The position numbers were made by a program, and so were the translations under genes. Shown here piece by piece: positions 35,652 to 44,689 of a stretch of 64,000 bases of DNA. The notes below the pieces were generated by a model. That model made no database searches and had not been told where the DNA came from. It saw nothing but the letters and a program-made list of their open reading frames with translations. The DNA comes from Prevotella sp. P5-50 (GTDB taxonomy: Bacteria > Bacteroidota > Bacteroidia > Bacteroidales > Bacteroidaceae): assembly GCF_002251295.1 (NCBI RefSeq), contig NZ_NPJA01000033.1, forward strand, positions 235,289 to 299,288. The letters run 5' to 3'. The number at the start of each line of letters is the position of its first letter. Within the stretch, counting starts at the first letter, position 1.

Positions 35652-37133
35652 TTAAAGAATGTTTGCCAGAATAGGACCTACTGCATCGCTGATAACATTG
35701 CTGGCCCAGAGAGGGAACAGACCGAGACCTGCCACACAAGCAATGAGGCAGATAACAGCTACACGCTCGTCCCAAGAGGCATCGGTCAACTCCAGGAAGT
35801 GAGGATTCTTCACCTCGCCATACAGAATTTTGCCGACTACACGCAGAATATAAACTGCGGTGATAACAATACTGGTACAAGCGATGATGGTGCAGACACG
35901 ATGGAACATGTCGCCATTCTCAAACGAACCGACGAAAATAGTCATTTCTGCAATGAAGCCTGAGAAGCCGGGAAGACCAAGGTTTGCCAAACCAGCAATC
36001 ACATAACCCACTGCAAGGAAAGGCATAATCTTCATCAGACCGTCCAAATAACGAATGTCACGAGTATGGGTACGACCATAAATCATACCGATGAGGGCAA
36101 AGAAGAGAGCCGTCATCAAACCGTGTGACAGCATCTGCAGAATGGCACCAGTGCATGAAGTCTTGGTCATCATCAGCAGAGCGAAAAGCACCAGACCACA
36201 GTGGGATACCGACGAATAGGCGTTGATATACTTGAGGTCGGTCTGTACGCAAGCAGAGAATGCACCATATACCACAGAGATAGTGGTAAGAATCAAGAAG
36301 ATCCAAGCCAATTCATTGGCAGCATCAGGCAGAAGGTACATAGCCACACGGAAGCAACCGTAGCCTCCCAGTTTCATCAGTACACCAGCGTGAAGCATTG
36401 ATACTGCTGTAGGGGCAGAAGCATGACCGTCGGGTGACCATGTATGGAATGGGAACATAGCACCAAGCACACCGAAACCTATAAAAATGAAGGGGAAGAA
36501 AATATTCTGAATCTCTACCGGAATATTGTTCATGGCAGCAATGGCATTAACGTTCATCGTGGTATGACCACTGAAATAATAGATGCCAAGAATACCAATA
36601 ATCAGCAGAGCAGATCCTCCCATCAGCATCAGAGTGAGCTTCATGGCTGCATACTCCTTGTTACCACTACCCCATACTCCAATCAACAGATACATGGGGA
36701 TAAGAGCAACCTCATAGAACATGAACATAGTGAAGAGGTCGGTGCAGATGAAGAAACCATAGACACCAGTGGAAAGCAAGGTGAACCACAGGAAATACTC
36801 CTTTGTCAGTGGCTGCAAACGCCATGAGGCGAATGTTCCGGTGAAGACGATGATGCTCGAAAGCAACAACATCACAACAGAAATGCCATCGACACCTACA
36901 GAATAGGCAATATTGAGAGGCTTGAACCATGGAGTGCTTGCTGTAAGCAACATCACGTCGGTATTGCCGGCAGCACGCTGCTGAACAAAATAGATGGTCA
37001 GCCAAACAGACAGTGCCAGCAGACACGAAGCGCCAGCCACCATCACACCACGCACCTGATTGAGGCTCTTGCTCAGCCAAAGGCCAAGGAGCATCAGGGC
37101 GGGGATTACTACGAATAATGTCAATATACTCAT
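35652..37133 (-). CDS. nuoM: NADH-quinone oxidoreductase subunit M
   Basis: A 493-aa antiporter-like subunit with about 14 helices. Signatures are FMFYEVALIPMYLLIGVWG with the conserved Glu of helix 5, FGVLGAMFPFHTWSPDGHASAPT, and YSSVSHCGLVLFAL. It is one of the three large proton-pumping subunits (L, M, N) of complex I in the inner membrane. Full length and in normal operon position between nuoL and nuoN. Confidence 0.96.
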   Translation of the reverse strand: MSILTLFVVIPALMLLGLWLSKSLNQVRGVMVAGASCLLALSVWLTIYFVQQRAAGNTDVMLLTASTPWFKPLNIAYSVGVDGISVVMLLLSSIIVFTGTFASWRLQPLTKEYFLWFTLLSTGVYGFFICTDLFTMFMFYEVALIPMYLLIGVWGSGNKEYAAMKLTLMLMGGSALLIIGILGIYYFSGHTTMNVNAIAAMNNIPVEIQNIFFPFIFIGFGVLGAMFPFHTWSPDGHASAPTAVSMLHAGVLMKLGGYGCFRVAMYLLPDAANELAWIFLILTTISVVYGAFSACVQTDLKYINAYSSVSHCGLVLFALLMMTKTSCTGAILQMLSHGLMTALFFALIGMIYGRTHTRDIRYLDGLMKIMPFLAVGYVIAGLANLGLPGFSGFIAEMTIFVGSFENGDMFHRVCTIIACTSIVITAVYILRVVGKILYGEVKNPHFLELTDASWDERVAVICLIACVAGLGLFPLWASNVISDAVGPILANIL

Positions 37134-37161
37134 TGTTTCGATTTTTCTTTATTCATAATGT

Positions 37162-39159
37162 TCAGAGAGCACATGCCAACAAGATGAGGGTCAATGCTAC
37201 AGTGCCGGTGAGGAACCATACGGCATACTGGCGAACATCACCACTCTGCCAAGGACGAATAGACTCGCCAGCCTCGTTGGCGCCCCATGCCAAGAAGTTG
37301 AAAGTACCGTCAACAATGTGGCGGTCGAACCAGGCAACAGGTTTAGAAATGCAACGGAAGATGATACGGTGAGTAACATACTGCCAGATTTCGTCTTGAT
37401 AGAAACGCTTATAGGCAGCACGATGCAAACGCGGGAACATCTTGTACAGACGATCGGCGACGGGCTGACTCTCACCCTTATATATATAGGTGGCGAGACA
37501 AATACTCAGAATGGCAATGACGGTAGAGGTCAATGCTATCTGTACGTCGAAATGGATGTTGTACTCCTGACCGCTGGCGGTTACAAACGAACCGAAGCTG
37601 CCTCCCCATCCTGCAAATCCTGCAATGGTGGTGTAAACACCAACACCAACAGTGATAACACAGAGAATAATAAGAGGAATGGTCATGGTAAGTGGAGCCT
37701 CATGTGGAGTATGGTGCTCGTGGGCAACCTTGTTTTCGGTTCCCCAGAATATACCATAGTACAAACGGAACATATAGAAGGCGGTCATAGCAGCAATACC
37801 TGTCATAATCCATCCTACCACAGGGCTATAGGCAAAGCAGGCACTGATAATTTCATCCTTGGAAGAGAATCCAGAGAAGAAGGGAATACCAGCAATAGCC
37901 AGACAGCTGATGAGGAAGGTAATATGAGTAATAGGCATATACTTACGGAGACCACCCATCATAGCCATCTCGTTAGAATGAACGGCATGAATGATACAAC
38001 CAGCACCAAGGAACAAGCAAGCCTTGAACATGGCGTGGGTGAACAGGTGGAACATAGATGCCATGAAACCCAACTGTGCATGGTTATCGAGCATCGCCTC
38101 GTGACCTGGCAGACTCACACCAAGAGCAACCATCATGAAGGCAATCTGCGAAATGGTAGAGAATGCCAGTACACGCTTGATATCGCTCTGGGCACATGCC
38201 ACTGCAGCTGCATAGAATGCGGTGAAGACTCCCACCCATACCACAATGCTCAACTGAGGCTGTGCATATTCTATCCACAGTGGGAACATACGGGCAATCT
38301 GGAACACACCAGCAACCACCATCGTGGCGGCGTGGATCAGCGCAGACACAGGTGTAGGACCTTCCATGGCATCGGGCAACCAGATGTGCAAGGGGAACAT
38401 AGCACTCTTACCGGCACCACCGATGAACATCAGCACAAGAGCGGTAGGAAGAATAAATGTTCCTGCAATCACAGCTTTGGCGGTATTGCCGGCAATGAAA
38501 GGAGTGGTTCCCGCACCCATCTCGATAGTTCCTGCAAATGAGAAACTGAACGATTCGGTGTAGTAACCGAAGATCAGAATACCGATAAGGAAGAAAAGGT
38601 CGGCAAAACGAGTTACGATAAATGCCTTCTTAGATGCTGCAATAGCTGGCTTCAATGGATAGTAGAAACCAATCAACAAGTAAGATGATACACCCACGAG
38701 CTCCCAGAACAGATACATTTGGAAGATGTTGGTAGCTACCACAAGGCCAAGCATTGACATGGTGAAGAGACTCAGGAATGCGTAGTAACGCTGGAAGCCT
38801 TTTTCGCCGTGCATATAGCCAAACGAATAGATATGTACCATCAGACTGACTGTTGAAATAACGATGAGCATCATCACCGAGATGGGATCCAACAGAATAC
38901 CCATATCAAAATGGAGATTGCCCAACGGCAGCCAGGTGAAGTTGTAAGGAACAATAGTAGCGAAAGTGCCATCAGCCAGACGAGGAGCAAAGAAATAGCT
39001 GAACGCCGTCATATAAGACAACACGGTCACAAGTCCCAACGAAGTGGTGCCGATAAGGCCTGCGACCTTATGCGACAGCTTCATGCCATAGAGTCCCAAT
39101 ACCAGGAACGAGAGAGCTGGCAGAAGCAGAATCAAAAATGTATAACTGTAATCCATCAC
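37162..39159 (-). CDS. nuoL: NADH-quinone oxidoreductase subunit L
   Basis: A 665-aa antiporter-like subunit, the most distal pump of complex I. Motifs include FWELVGVSSYLLIGF (channel Glu), GGAGKSAMFPLHIWLPDAMEGPTPVSALIHAATMV as two conserved blocks, and FSTISQIAFMMVALG. The C-terminal extension after residue 500 holds the long lateral helix and a final anchor. Typical length for the bacterial family. Start seven bases after the nuoK stop, indicating tight coupling. Confidence 0.96.
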   Translation of the reverse strand: MMDYSYTFLILLLPALSFLVLGLYGMKLSHKVAGLIGTTSLGLVTVLSYMTAFSYFFAPRLADGTFATIVPYNFTWLPLGNLHFDMGILLDPISVMMLIVISTVSLMVHIYSFGYMHGEKGFQRYYAFLSLFTMSMLGLVVATNIFQMYLFWELVGVSSYLLIGFYYPLKPAIAASKKAFIVTRFADLFFLIGILIFGYYTESFSFSFAGTIEMGAGTTPFIAGNTAKAVIAGTFILPTALVLMFIGGAGKSAMFPLHIWLPDAMEGPTPVSALIHAATMVVAGVFQIARMFPLWIEYAQPQLSIVVWVGVFTAFYAAAVACAQSDIKRVLAFSTISQIAFMMVALGVSLPGHEAMLDNHAQLGFMASMFHLFTHAMFKACLFLGAGCIIHAVHSNEMAMMGGLRKYMPITHITFLISCLAIAGIPFFSGFSSKDEIISACFAYSPVVGWIMTGIAAMTAFYMFRLYYGIFWGTENKVAHEHHTPHEAPLTMTIPLIILCVITVGVGVYTTIAGFAGWGGSFGSFVTASGQEYNIHFDVQIALTSTVIAILSICLATYIYKGESQPVADRLYKMFPRLHRAAYKRFYQDEIWQYVTHRIIFRCISKPVAWFDRHIVDGTFNFLAWGANEAGESIRPWQSGDVRQYAVWFLTGTVALTLILLACAL

Positions 39160-39166
39160 TTCTTAA

Positions 39167-39475
39167 TTACCATTTCATGTTTTTGATACTTTCAACGCTG
39201 TCGCTCTTGAAACGGCGATAGACATTGATGATGATTGCAATCGCAACGGCAGACTCGGCTGCACTTACACCGATAGAGAAGAGTGTCATAAACATACCCT
39301 CCATGCTATCAGGATAGAGCATACGGTTGAATGCTGCGAAATTGATATCGACCGCATTGAGCACCAACTCAATAGAGATGAGCATGGCAATCAGATTGCG
39401 ACGGGTCACAAAACCAAATACACCGATAAAGAAAAGCAGTGCACTCAGGATGAAATAAAATTCTACTGGTACCAT
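39167..39475 (-). CDS. nuoK: NADH-quinone oxidoreductase subunit K
   Basis: A 102-aa membrane subunit with three helices. It begins MVPVEFYFILSALLFFIGVFGF and continues with RRNLIAMLISIELVLNAV, which carries the conserved Glu of the proton path. The length matches NuoK. It lies between nuoJ and nuoL with gaps of only 4 and 7 bp. Confidence 0.95.
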   Translation of the reverse strand: MVPVEFYFILSALLFFIGVFGFVTRRNLIAMLISIELVLNAVDINFAAFNRMLYPDSMEGMFMTLFSIGVSAAESAVAIAIIINVYRRFKSDSVESIKNMKW

Positions 39476-39479
39476 AGTC

Positions 39480-40010
39480 TTAGTCCTCCTTTCTTGATAC
39501 TACCAATGCACCGATAATACATGCCAACAGGAACAGGGAGATGAACTCGAAGGGGAGTACATACTGATACTTGCCGGCACCTACCAGTGCATGACCGATT
39601 TCACGCATGGGAACTTCCTGATCGGGAGTTACCGTACCAATATAACGCGACATGCCGCGCAACATATCATTCTTAAGGAATACCAGCACTACAGTTGCCA
39701 AGCCCACAACGCTCAACAAGGCACCCATCACTACACGGCTGCCCTTGAGACGCTCTACCATACCCTGAAGGGTACGTTTGCTAACCAACTGGATGGCGAA
39801 GACATAAATCATCGTCACGCCACCAGCATAAACTGAAATCTGTGCTGCTCCCAGGAATGTATAGTCGAGCAGGAAATAAAGACCTGCTACGCCAAAGAGC
39901 ACAAACAACATAAAGGTTGCGGCTCTCATGATTCGCTTCGTCGTCACACACATCACGGCAGAGCCGAGAATGACGACAGCGAGAATGCAAAACATTACTA
40001 AATTAGCCAT
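39480..40010 (-). CDS. nuoJ: NADH-quinone oxidoreductase subunit J
   Basis: A 176-aa membrane subunit with five helices. The motif AAQISVYAGGVTMIYVFAIQL is the NuoJ helix 3 with its pi-bulge region, involved in coupling quinone reduction to proton pumping. Normal length; follows nuoI after 5 bp. Confidence 0.95.
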   Translation of the reverse strand: MANLVMFCILAVVILGSAVMCVTTKRIMRAATFMLFVLFGVAGLYFLLDYTFLGAAQISVYAGGVTMIYVFAIQLVSKRTLQGMVERLKGSRVVMGALLSVVGLATVVLVFLKNDMLRGMSRYIGTVTPDQEVPMREIGHALVGAGKYQYVLPFEFISLFLLACIIGALVVSRKED

Positions 40011-40015
40011 TGTCT

Positions 40016-40561
40016 TTACTTCGTTTTAGTGTTAAACTTACCGATAGTCATGCTGGCACCACCTTCCAAGAGGTTGGGCAGAGAACCACCCTGATATACC
40101 TCCTTGTCAAGGTGGAGTACCAGACTCTTACGGTCGAATACGGCATTCTCGAAATCGTTGACAAACTCGATAGCATCGAAGTTACAAGCATTGGTACACA
40201 ACTGGCAGAACATGCAGTCACCAAGGTCGTAGCGATAGTCATCGAGCACCTTTTTCTTCTTGCCGGTCTCGGGATCTTCCTGCATGTGAGAAGTGATCTT
40301 AATCGTGCCATTAGGGCAGGTTTTCTCACACAATGTGCAGGCCGTACATTTATAAGTTCCGTCTTCGTTACGCTTGAAGACGAGGCGTCCACGGTGGCGC
40401 TTTGCCACGTGGAGCGTAGTTTTACGGTTCTCGGGATACTGCTCCGTAGATTTGTTGGTAAAGAAGTCCTTGAAATATTCCTTCCAAGTAATCTTCATAC
40501 CAGTCAGGAGCGTCTTTACTCCATGTCCGAGTTCTCCGAAATATGATTGGTTATTTTCCAT
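40016..40561 (-). CDS. nuoI: NADH-quinone oxidoreductase subunit I (two 4Fe-4S clusters)
   Basis: A 181-aa peripheral subunit that carries clusters N6a and N6b towards N2. Two ferredoxin motifs are visible: CTACTLCEKTCPNGTIKI and CMFCQLCTNACNFDAIEF. In the second, Asn replaces the usual Pro after the last Cys. A N-terminal amphipathic helix (LLTGMKITWKEYFKDFF) docks it to the membrane arm. Length is normal. Confidence 0.95.
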   Translation of the reverse strand: MENNQSYFGELGHGVKTLLTGMKITWKEYFKDFFTNKSTEQYPENRKTTLHVAKRHRGRLVFKRNEDGTYKCTACTLCEKTCPNGTIKITSHMQEDPETGKKKKVLDDYRYDLGDCMFCQLCTNACNFDAIEFVNDFENAVFDRKSLVLHLDKEVYQGGSLPNLLEGGASMTIGKFNTKTK

Positions 40562-40577
40562 TTCTATTCTTTACACC

Positions 40578-41666
40578 TTATTTAATATACCATCCGAGTG
40601 CCACCACGATAGTCATCAGCACAAGGTTGATGAGGGCCAGCGGCATGAGATATTTCCATTCAAGTTTCAGAATCTGGTCGATACGCAGACGTGGGAAGGT
40701 CCACTTAATCCACATCAGAATCCATACCAAGGCAAAAGCTTTACCCATGAACCATACGATACCAGGGATATAGTTCATCACCTGATCGAATGCTGCTACA
40801 CCAATGTTAACAGGAGCCCATCCACCAAGGAATACGGTGGCGGCAATACCAGCAATGATAAACAGATTAAGGAACTCTGCCAGATAGAAGAAACCAAAGC
40901 CCATACCAGAATACTCAGTATGGTGACCAGCGGTCAGCTCACTCTCAGCCTCTGCCATATCGAACGGACCACGGTTGGCCTCAGCGTTACCGGCAATGAG
41001 GAATACGAAGAAAGCGATGAGCGCAGGAATGTGGCCCTGGAAAATCAACCAACGCCAAGGTCCTGTCTGAGCCTCAACGATACCAGAAATCTGCATCGTT
41101 CCTGTCAGGATGACAGCTGTAATCAGACAGAGGCACAATGACATCTCATAAGAAATCATCTGTACGGCACCACGCATAGCAGATACCACAGAATACTTAT
41201 TGTTGGAACTCCATCCTGCAAGGAAGATACCTACCACACCGATAGAAGAAATGGCAGTCAACAGAAATACGCCCACATTGAAGTCGAGCACCGTTGCACC
41301 ATTGTTCCATGGCAGGAACGAAAAAGCACCTACTGAACCGATAATAACCAGCAGCGGAGCCACGGCATAAAGCAGTTTGTCGGCTTTATCTACAAAGAAA
41401 ATTTCTTTGATAAGCATCTTCAGTACGTCGGCAAACACCTGCATCAGTCCCCAATAGCCCACACGCATCGGACCAAGACGGCACTGGAAGTAGGCACACA
41501 CCTTACGTTCCATGAAAATCAGCGCAATGGCAATCAGCGCATATCCTACAAGGATTCCCGCACCAATCAGCACGCACTCTATCAATATCGACCAGAAGTC
41601 GCCCAGTCCCAAAGTGACACGAAGCAACTGGTCTATCCAGTTTGTTATTATTGAAAAGTCAAACAT
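40578..41666 (-). CDS. nuoH: NADH-quinone oxidoreductase subunit H
   Basis: A 362-aa membrane subunit that forms the quinone chamber with NuoB and NuoD. Signatures: FMERKVCAYFQCRLGPMRVG (the RxGP loop), NRGPFDMAEAESELTAGHHTEYSGM, and FPRLRIDQILKLEWKYLMPL near the end. About eight helices; full length. It lies between nuoCD and nuoI. Confidence 0.96.
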   Translation of the reverse strand: MFDFSIITNWIDQLLRVTLGLGDFWSILIECVLIGAGILVGYALIAIALIFMERKVCAYFQCRLGPMRVGYWGLMQVFADVLKMLIKEIFFVDKADKLLYAVAPLLVIIGSVGAFSFLPWNNGATVLDFNVGVFLLTAISSIGVVGIFLAGWSSNNKYSVVSAMRGAVQMISYEMSLCLCLITAVILTGTMQISGIVEAQTGPWRWLIFQGHIPALIAFFVFLIAGNAEANRGPFDMAEAESELTAGHHTEYSGMGFGFFYLAEFLNLFIIAGIAATVFLGGWAPVNIGVAAFDQVMNYIPGIVWFMGKAFALVWILMWIKWTFPRLRIDQILKLEWKYLMPLALINLVLMTIVVALGWYIK

Positions 41667-41689
41667 GATATTTTACGTTCTTTTGTTGT

Positions 41690-43255
41690 TTAACGGTCAA
41701 TGTCGGGAATCACAAAGTCGATGGCAGCACCAGTTGCCACAAGGTCGGCAATCTTCTGACCACGAAGCATAGGATCAAGCGCACCGGTAAGCGAAAGTCC
41801 CATAGGACGCATCTTCAAGCGGTAAGGACTCTTGTCGCCACGTGAATCGAGATAGACACCAAACTCACCGCTGGCTCCCTCAACAGAGAAATACCATTGT
41901 CCTTCGGGTACCTTGATAATGGGTTTCTGCTTCACATAGAAGTCACCGGCAGGAATATTGTCGATGAGTTGCTCAATAATGCGCAGACTCTGATACATTT
42001 CCTGAATGTGACAGGTATAGCGGTCCATTGTATCGCAACCAGTCATAATAATCTGATCCCATTCAACCTTATCGTACATATCATACGGGTGGTTCTTACG
42101 TACGTCGTTCTTCCAACCAGAAGCGCGACCAGCAGGACCAGTTACTGCATAGCTGATACAATTTTCGAGATCCATCGGACCAACTTTCTCAAAACGATTG
42201 TGAGTAATGATATTGTCACCAAACACATCAACATACTCCTGAATCATTGGCTTGAGATACTTCACGAGCGCCTTCACATTCTCCACGAAGTTGGGATCAA
42301 TATCATCCTGCAGACCACCGATGCGGTAGTAGTTCTGGATGAGGCGTCCACCAGTGGTTTCCTCCATGCAGTTGAGCACATGCTCACGATCGCGCATAGA
42401 ATAGAGGAAGGCAGTCAATGCACCCATGTCCTGTGCACAGCATCCCACATACAGCAAGTGTGAGTCAAGACGCTGCAACTCGTCCATGATGGTACGGATA
42501 TACTTGATACGGTCGGTCAGTTCGACACCCATACCCTCTTCTATCACTCCTACCAGCGCATGACGATGCATCATTGCAGAAAGATAGTTCAGACGGTCAG
42601 TCAGTGCGAGCGACTGTGGATAAGTATAGCTTTCACACATCTTCTCAATACCGCGGTGGATATAACCCAAGTGGGGATATACACGCTTCACGGTCTCACC
42701 ATCAACCACGGTCTGCAAGCGAAGCACACCATGGGTAGAAGGGTGCTGAGGACCGATGTTGATGACATAATCGTCGTCGGTAAAGAGTTTATTCTGCTTC
42801 GAACAGAGATGACCATCCTTGTCGAGCCAGTATTCCATACCATAGTCAGGCTCTTTATCGTCTTCAAGCACATAGTCATCATTAAACTTCCAATCCTTGC
42901 GGAAGGGATGTCCTTTGAAGTCATTGCGGAGGAAGAGACGACGCATATCGGGATGACCGAGGAAGAGGATACCGAAGAAGTCATAGACCTCGCGTTCCAA
43001 CAGATCGGCAACGTGCCAGATATTGGTCACAGTAGGAATCACACTCTCACCGTCAACCACCTTAGCAAGCATTTTCACGCTGCAACGCTCATGGCTGTCG
43101 GTATTTTCGAGAATATAGACACAGCCAAGGCCTTCTTCAGCACCGAAGTCCTCACCAACAATAGTTACAAGATAATCAAAGTGTTTCTTGTCCTTCAAGT
43201 TCTGCATCTCTGAGGCGAACTTGTCGAAATCGAATACTAAATGCTCAAGTTTCAT
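41690..43255 (-). CDS. nuoCD: Fused NADH-quinone oxidoreductase subunits C and D
   Basis: A 521-aa fusion. Residues 1-125 are NuoC-like (YLVTIVGEDFGAEEGLGCVY, EREVYDFFGILFLGHPDMRRL). Residues 140-521 are NuoD-like (INIGPQHPSTHGVLRLQ, HLGYIHRGIEKMCESYTYPQ, GPAGRASG, and the conserved end GAAIDFVIPDIDR). The HPSTHG histidine and nearby Tyr line the quinone site. The fusion is normal in several Bacteroidota. The first four bases overlap the end of nuoB. Confidence 0.95.
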   Translation of the reverse strand: MKLEHLVFDFDKFASEMQNLKDKKHFDYLVTIVGEDFGAEEGLGCVYILENTDSHERCSVKMLAKVVDGESVIPTVTNIWHVADLLEREVYDFFGILFLGHPDMRRLFLRNDFKGHPFRKDWKFNDDYVLEDDKEPDYGMEYWLDKDGHLCSKQNKLFTDDDYVINIGPQHPSTHGVLRLQTVVDGETVKRVYPHLGYIHRGIEKMCESYTYPQSLALTDRLNYLSAMMHRHALVGVIEEGMGVELTDRIKYIRTIMDELQRLDSHLLYVGCCAQDMGALTAFLYSMRDREHVLNCMEETTGGRLIQNYYRIGGLQDDIDPNFVENVKALVKYLKPMIQEYVDVFGDNIITHNRFEKVGPMDLENCISYAVTGPAGRASGWKNDVRKNHPYDMYDKVEWDQIIMTGCDTMDRYTCHIQEMYQSLRIIEQLIDNIPAGDFYVKQKPIIKVPEGQWYFSVEGASGEFGVYLDSRGDKSPYRLKMRPMGLSLTGALDPMLRGQKIADLVATGAAIDFVIPDIDR

Positions 43256-43962
43256 GCGTTCTCCTCCTTCTCTTTCTTCATTTGTTCTACAAACTCCTGA
43301 GGCACATCGGTCACCACAATAGGTTCACGGCGATGATCACCCAGACGGCGTGCAACGAGTTCCTCGTTTGAAACACCCAGTTCGCGCTCAGCCTCCGACT
43401 GTTTGTGGTTCGCACCACCGAAGAACTTCTCGATTTTCACCTTACGCTGCAACTGCATCATACCATACATGATAGCCTCTGGACGTGGAGGACAACCAGG
43501 AATAAACACATCCACTGGTACAATTTCCTCAATACCCTTCACCACATGATAGCTTGACTTGAAAGGACCACCGCTAATGGCACATCCTCCGACAGCTATC
43601 ACATATTTTGGTTCAGCCATTTCATCGTACAGACGCTTCAAGGCAGGAGCCATCTTGTGGGTAATAGTACCGGCACACATGATCAAGTCGGCCTGACGGG
43701 GTGAGTTACGTGTCACCTCAAAGCCGAAGCGTGCAAAGTCGTAGCGTGAGCATCCACATGCCATAAACTCGATACCACAGCATGATGTAGCAAAAGTCAA
43801 TGACCAGAGTGAGTTAGAGCGTCCCCAGTTGATCAACTGGTCGAGCGAACCTGTCACAACATTGACACCGCCTTCGTGCAGATCGTCAATAAGTTTCTCC
43901 AGTGTGGCATTGTCTTTGAATTCCTCGTAAGGAATACTCTTGATTTTCGGCTTTATTTCCAT
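43252..43962 (-). CDS. nuoB: NADH-quinone oxidoreductase subunit B (cluster N2)
   Basis: A 236-aa peripheral subunit holding the terminal 4Fe-4S cluster N2. Ligands are in ATSCCGIEFMAC (tandem Cys), VGGCAISGG and IPGCPPRPEA. The usual MATG segment reads MACGCSRYD, giving two extra Cys close to the cluster. A C-terminal extension of about 60 residues (EKFFGGANHKQSEAERELGV...) is longer than in E. coli. Overlaps nuoA by 10 bases and nuoCD by 4. Confidence 0.95.
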   Translation of the reverse strand: MEIKPKIKSIPYEEFKDNATLEKLIDDLHEGGVNVVTGSLDQLINWGRSNSLWSLTFATSCCGIEFMACGCSRYDFARFGFEVTRNSPRQADLIMCAGTITHKMAPALKRLYDEMAEPKYVIAVGGCAISGGPFKSSYHVVKGIEEIVPVDVFIPGCPPRPEAIMYGMMQLQRKVKIEKFFGGANHKQSEAERELGVSNEELVARRLGDHRREPIVVTDVPQEFVEQMKKEKEENA

Positions 43963-44303
43963 TCAAGAGCTCCTTTCTTCCAGGCATATGCCAGCCCGAA
44001 CACTAATACAACCAAGAAGAAGCCGATGCTCAACAATGCTGCAACACCCATCTCCTTCACTACTACTGCCCATGGATAGAGGAAAACAGTTTCCACATCA
44101 AACATGAGGAAGAGGATGGCAAACAGATAGAAGCCTACACTAACCGGCAACCAAGAAGAACCATGAGTAGGAATACCACACTCATAGGGCTCGCCTTTTA
44201 CCTTGTTGTAGCTTCGCGGACCAAGAAGTTTGGCCATCACATACGCTGCCACCACCAATGTAATAGCCGTCACGAGGACGGTAATTAACAAAGTAAAGTT
44301 CAT
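43953..44303 (-). CDS. nuoA: NADH-quinone oxidoreductase subunit A
   Basis: A 116-aa three-helix membrane subunit, first gene of the operon. The start at MNFTLLITVLV is the family's normal one; the 46 upstream open codons cross the promoter. Signatures are YECGIPTHGSSWLPVSVGFYLFAILFLMFDVE (as two blocks) and LYPWAVV. There is no nuoE, nuoF or nuoG in the operon, so the complex probably takes electrons from a donor other than NADH through a separate module. Confidence 0.94.
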   Translation of the reverse strand: MNFTLLITVLVTAITLVVAAYVMAKLLGPRSYNKVKGEPYECGIPTHGSSWLPVSVGFYLFAILFLMFDVETVFLYPWAVVVKEMGVAALLSIGFFLVVLVFGLAYAWKKGALEWK

Positions 44304-44344
44304 AAAAGTTATAATATTATAATATCGATTTTGCTTAGCGCTTG

Positions 44345-44352
44345 CAAAGGTA
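44345..44352 (-). promoter_or_regulatory. Candidate -7 box of the nuo operon
   Basis: TACCTTTG on the minus strand, about 42 bp before the nuoA start. The -33 position has only TTTCG. Between here and 44640 nothing else is recognised. Confidence 0.5.
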
Positions 44353-44689
44353 CTAACTTTAATCGAAACCACGAAACATTTTAGCATCGTTTTCTCGCTT
44401 TTTTCGTGCTTTTTCAAATAAGATACTGCCCGCACATTCACATTTCACATCACAAAGGATAAAATGCCACATTTACCGACCGTTAACTATCAAAGTGTAA
44501 AGCATCATATACAACACGCTACCACAGTTTCTATTATCTGCTTACATTTTGCTTTCTCGCATAATTCAAGGTGGCACTACTTTAATTTTAGTTAATTTAT
44601 GGTAGAAAAATAGGCAACGTCTTTGTTTTTTGAATAATAATTTAGTAATTTCGCAGTCGAAAAACAAAAATTCCAAAAACAAAAGAAAT

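Noticed and set aside
37318..38541. 407-codon plus-strand frame opposite nuoL
   Set aside because: Antisense shadow of a membrane-protein gene; composition rich in His/Thr/Gly as expected from reversed hydrophobic codons.
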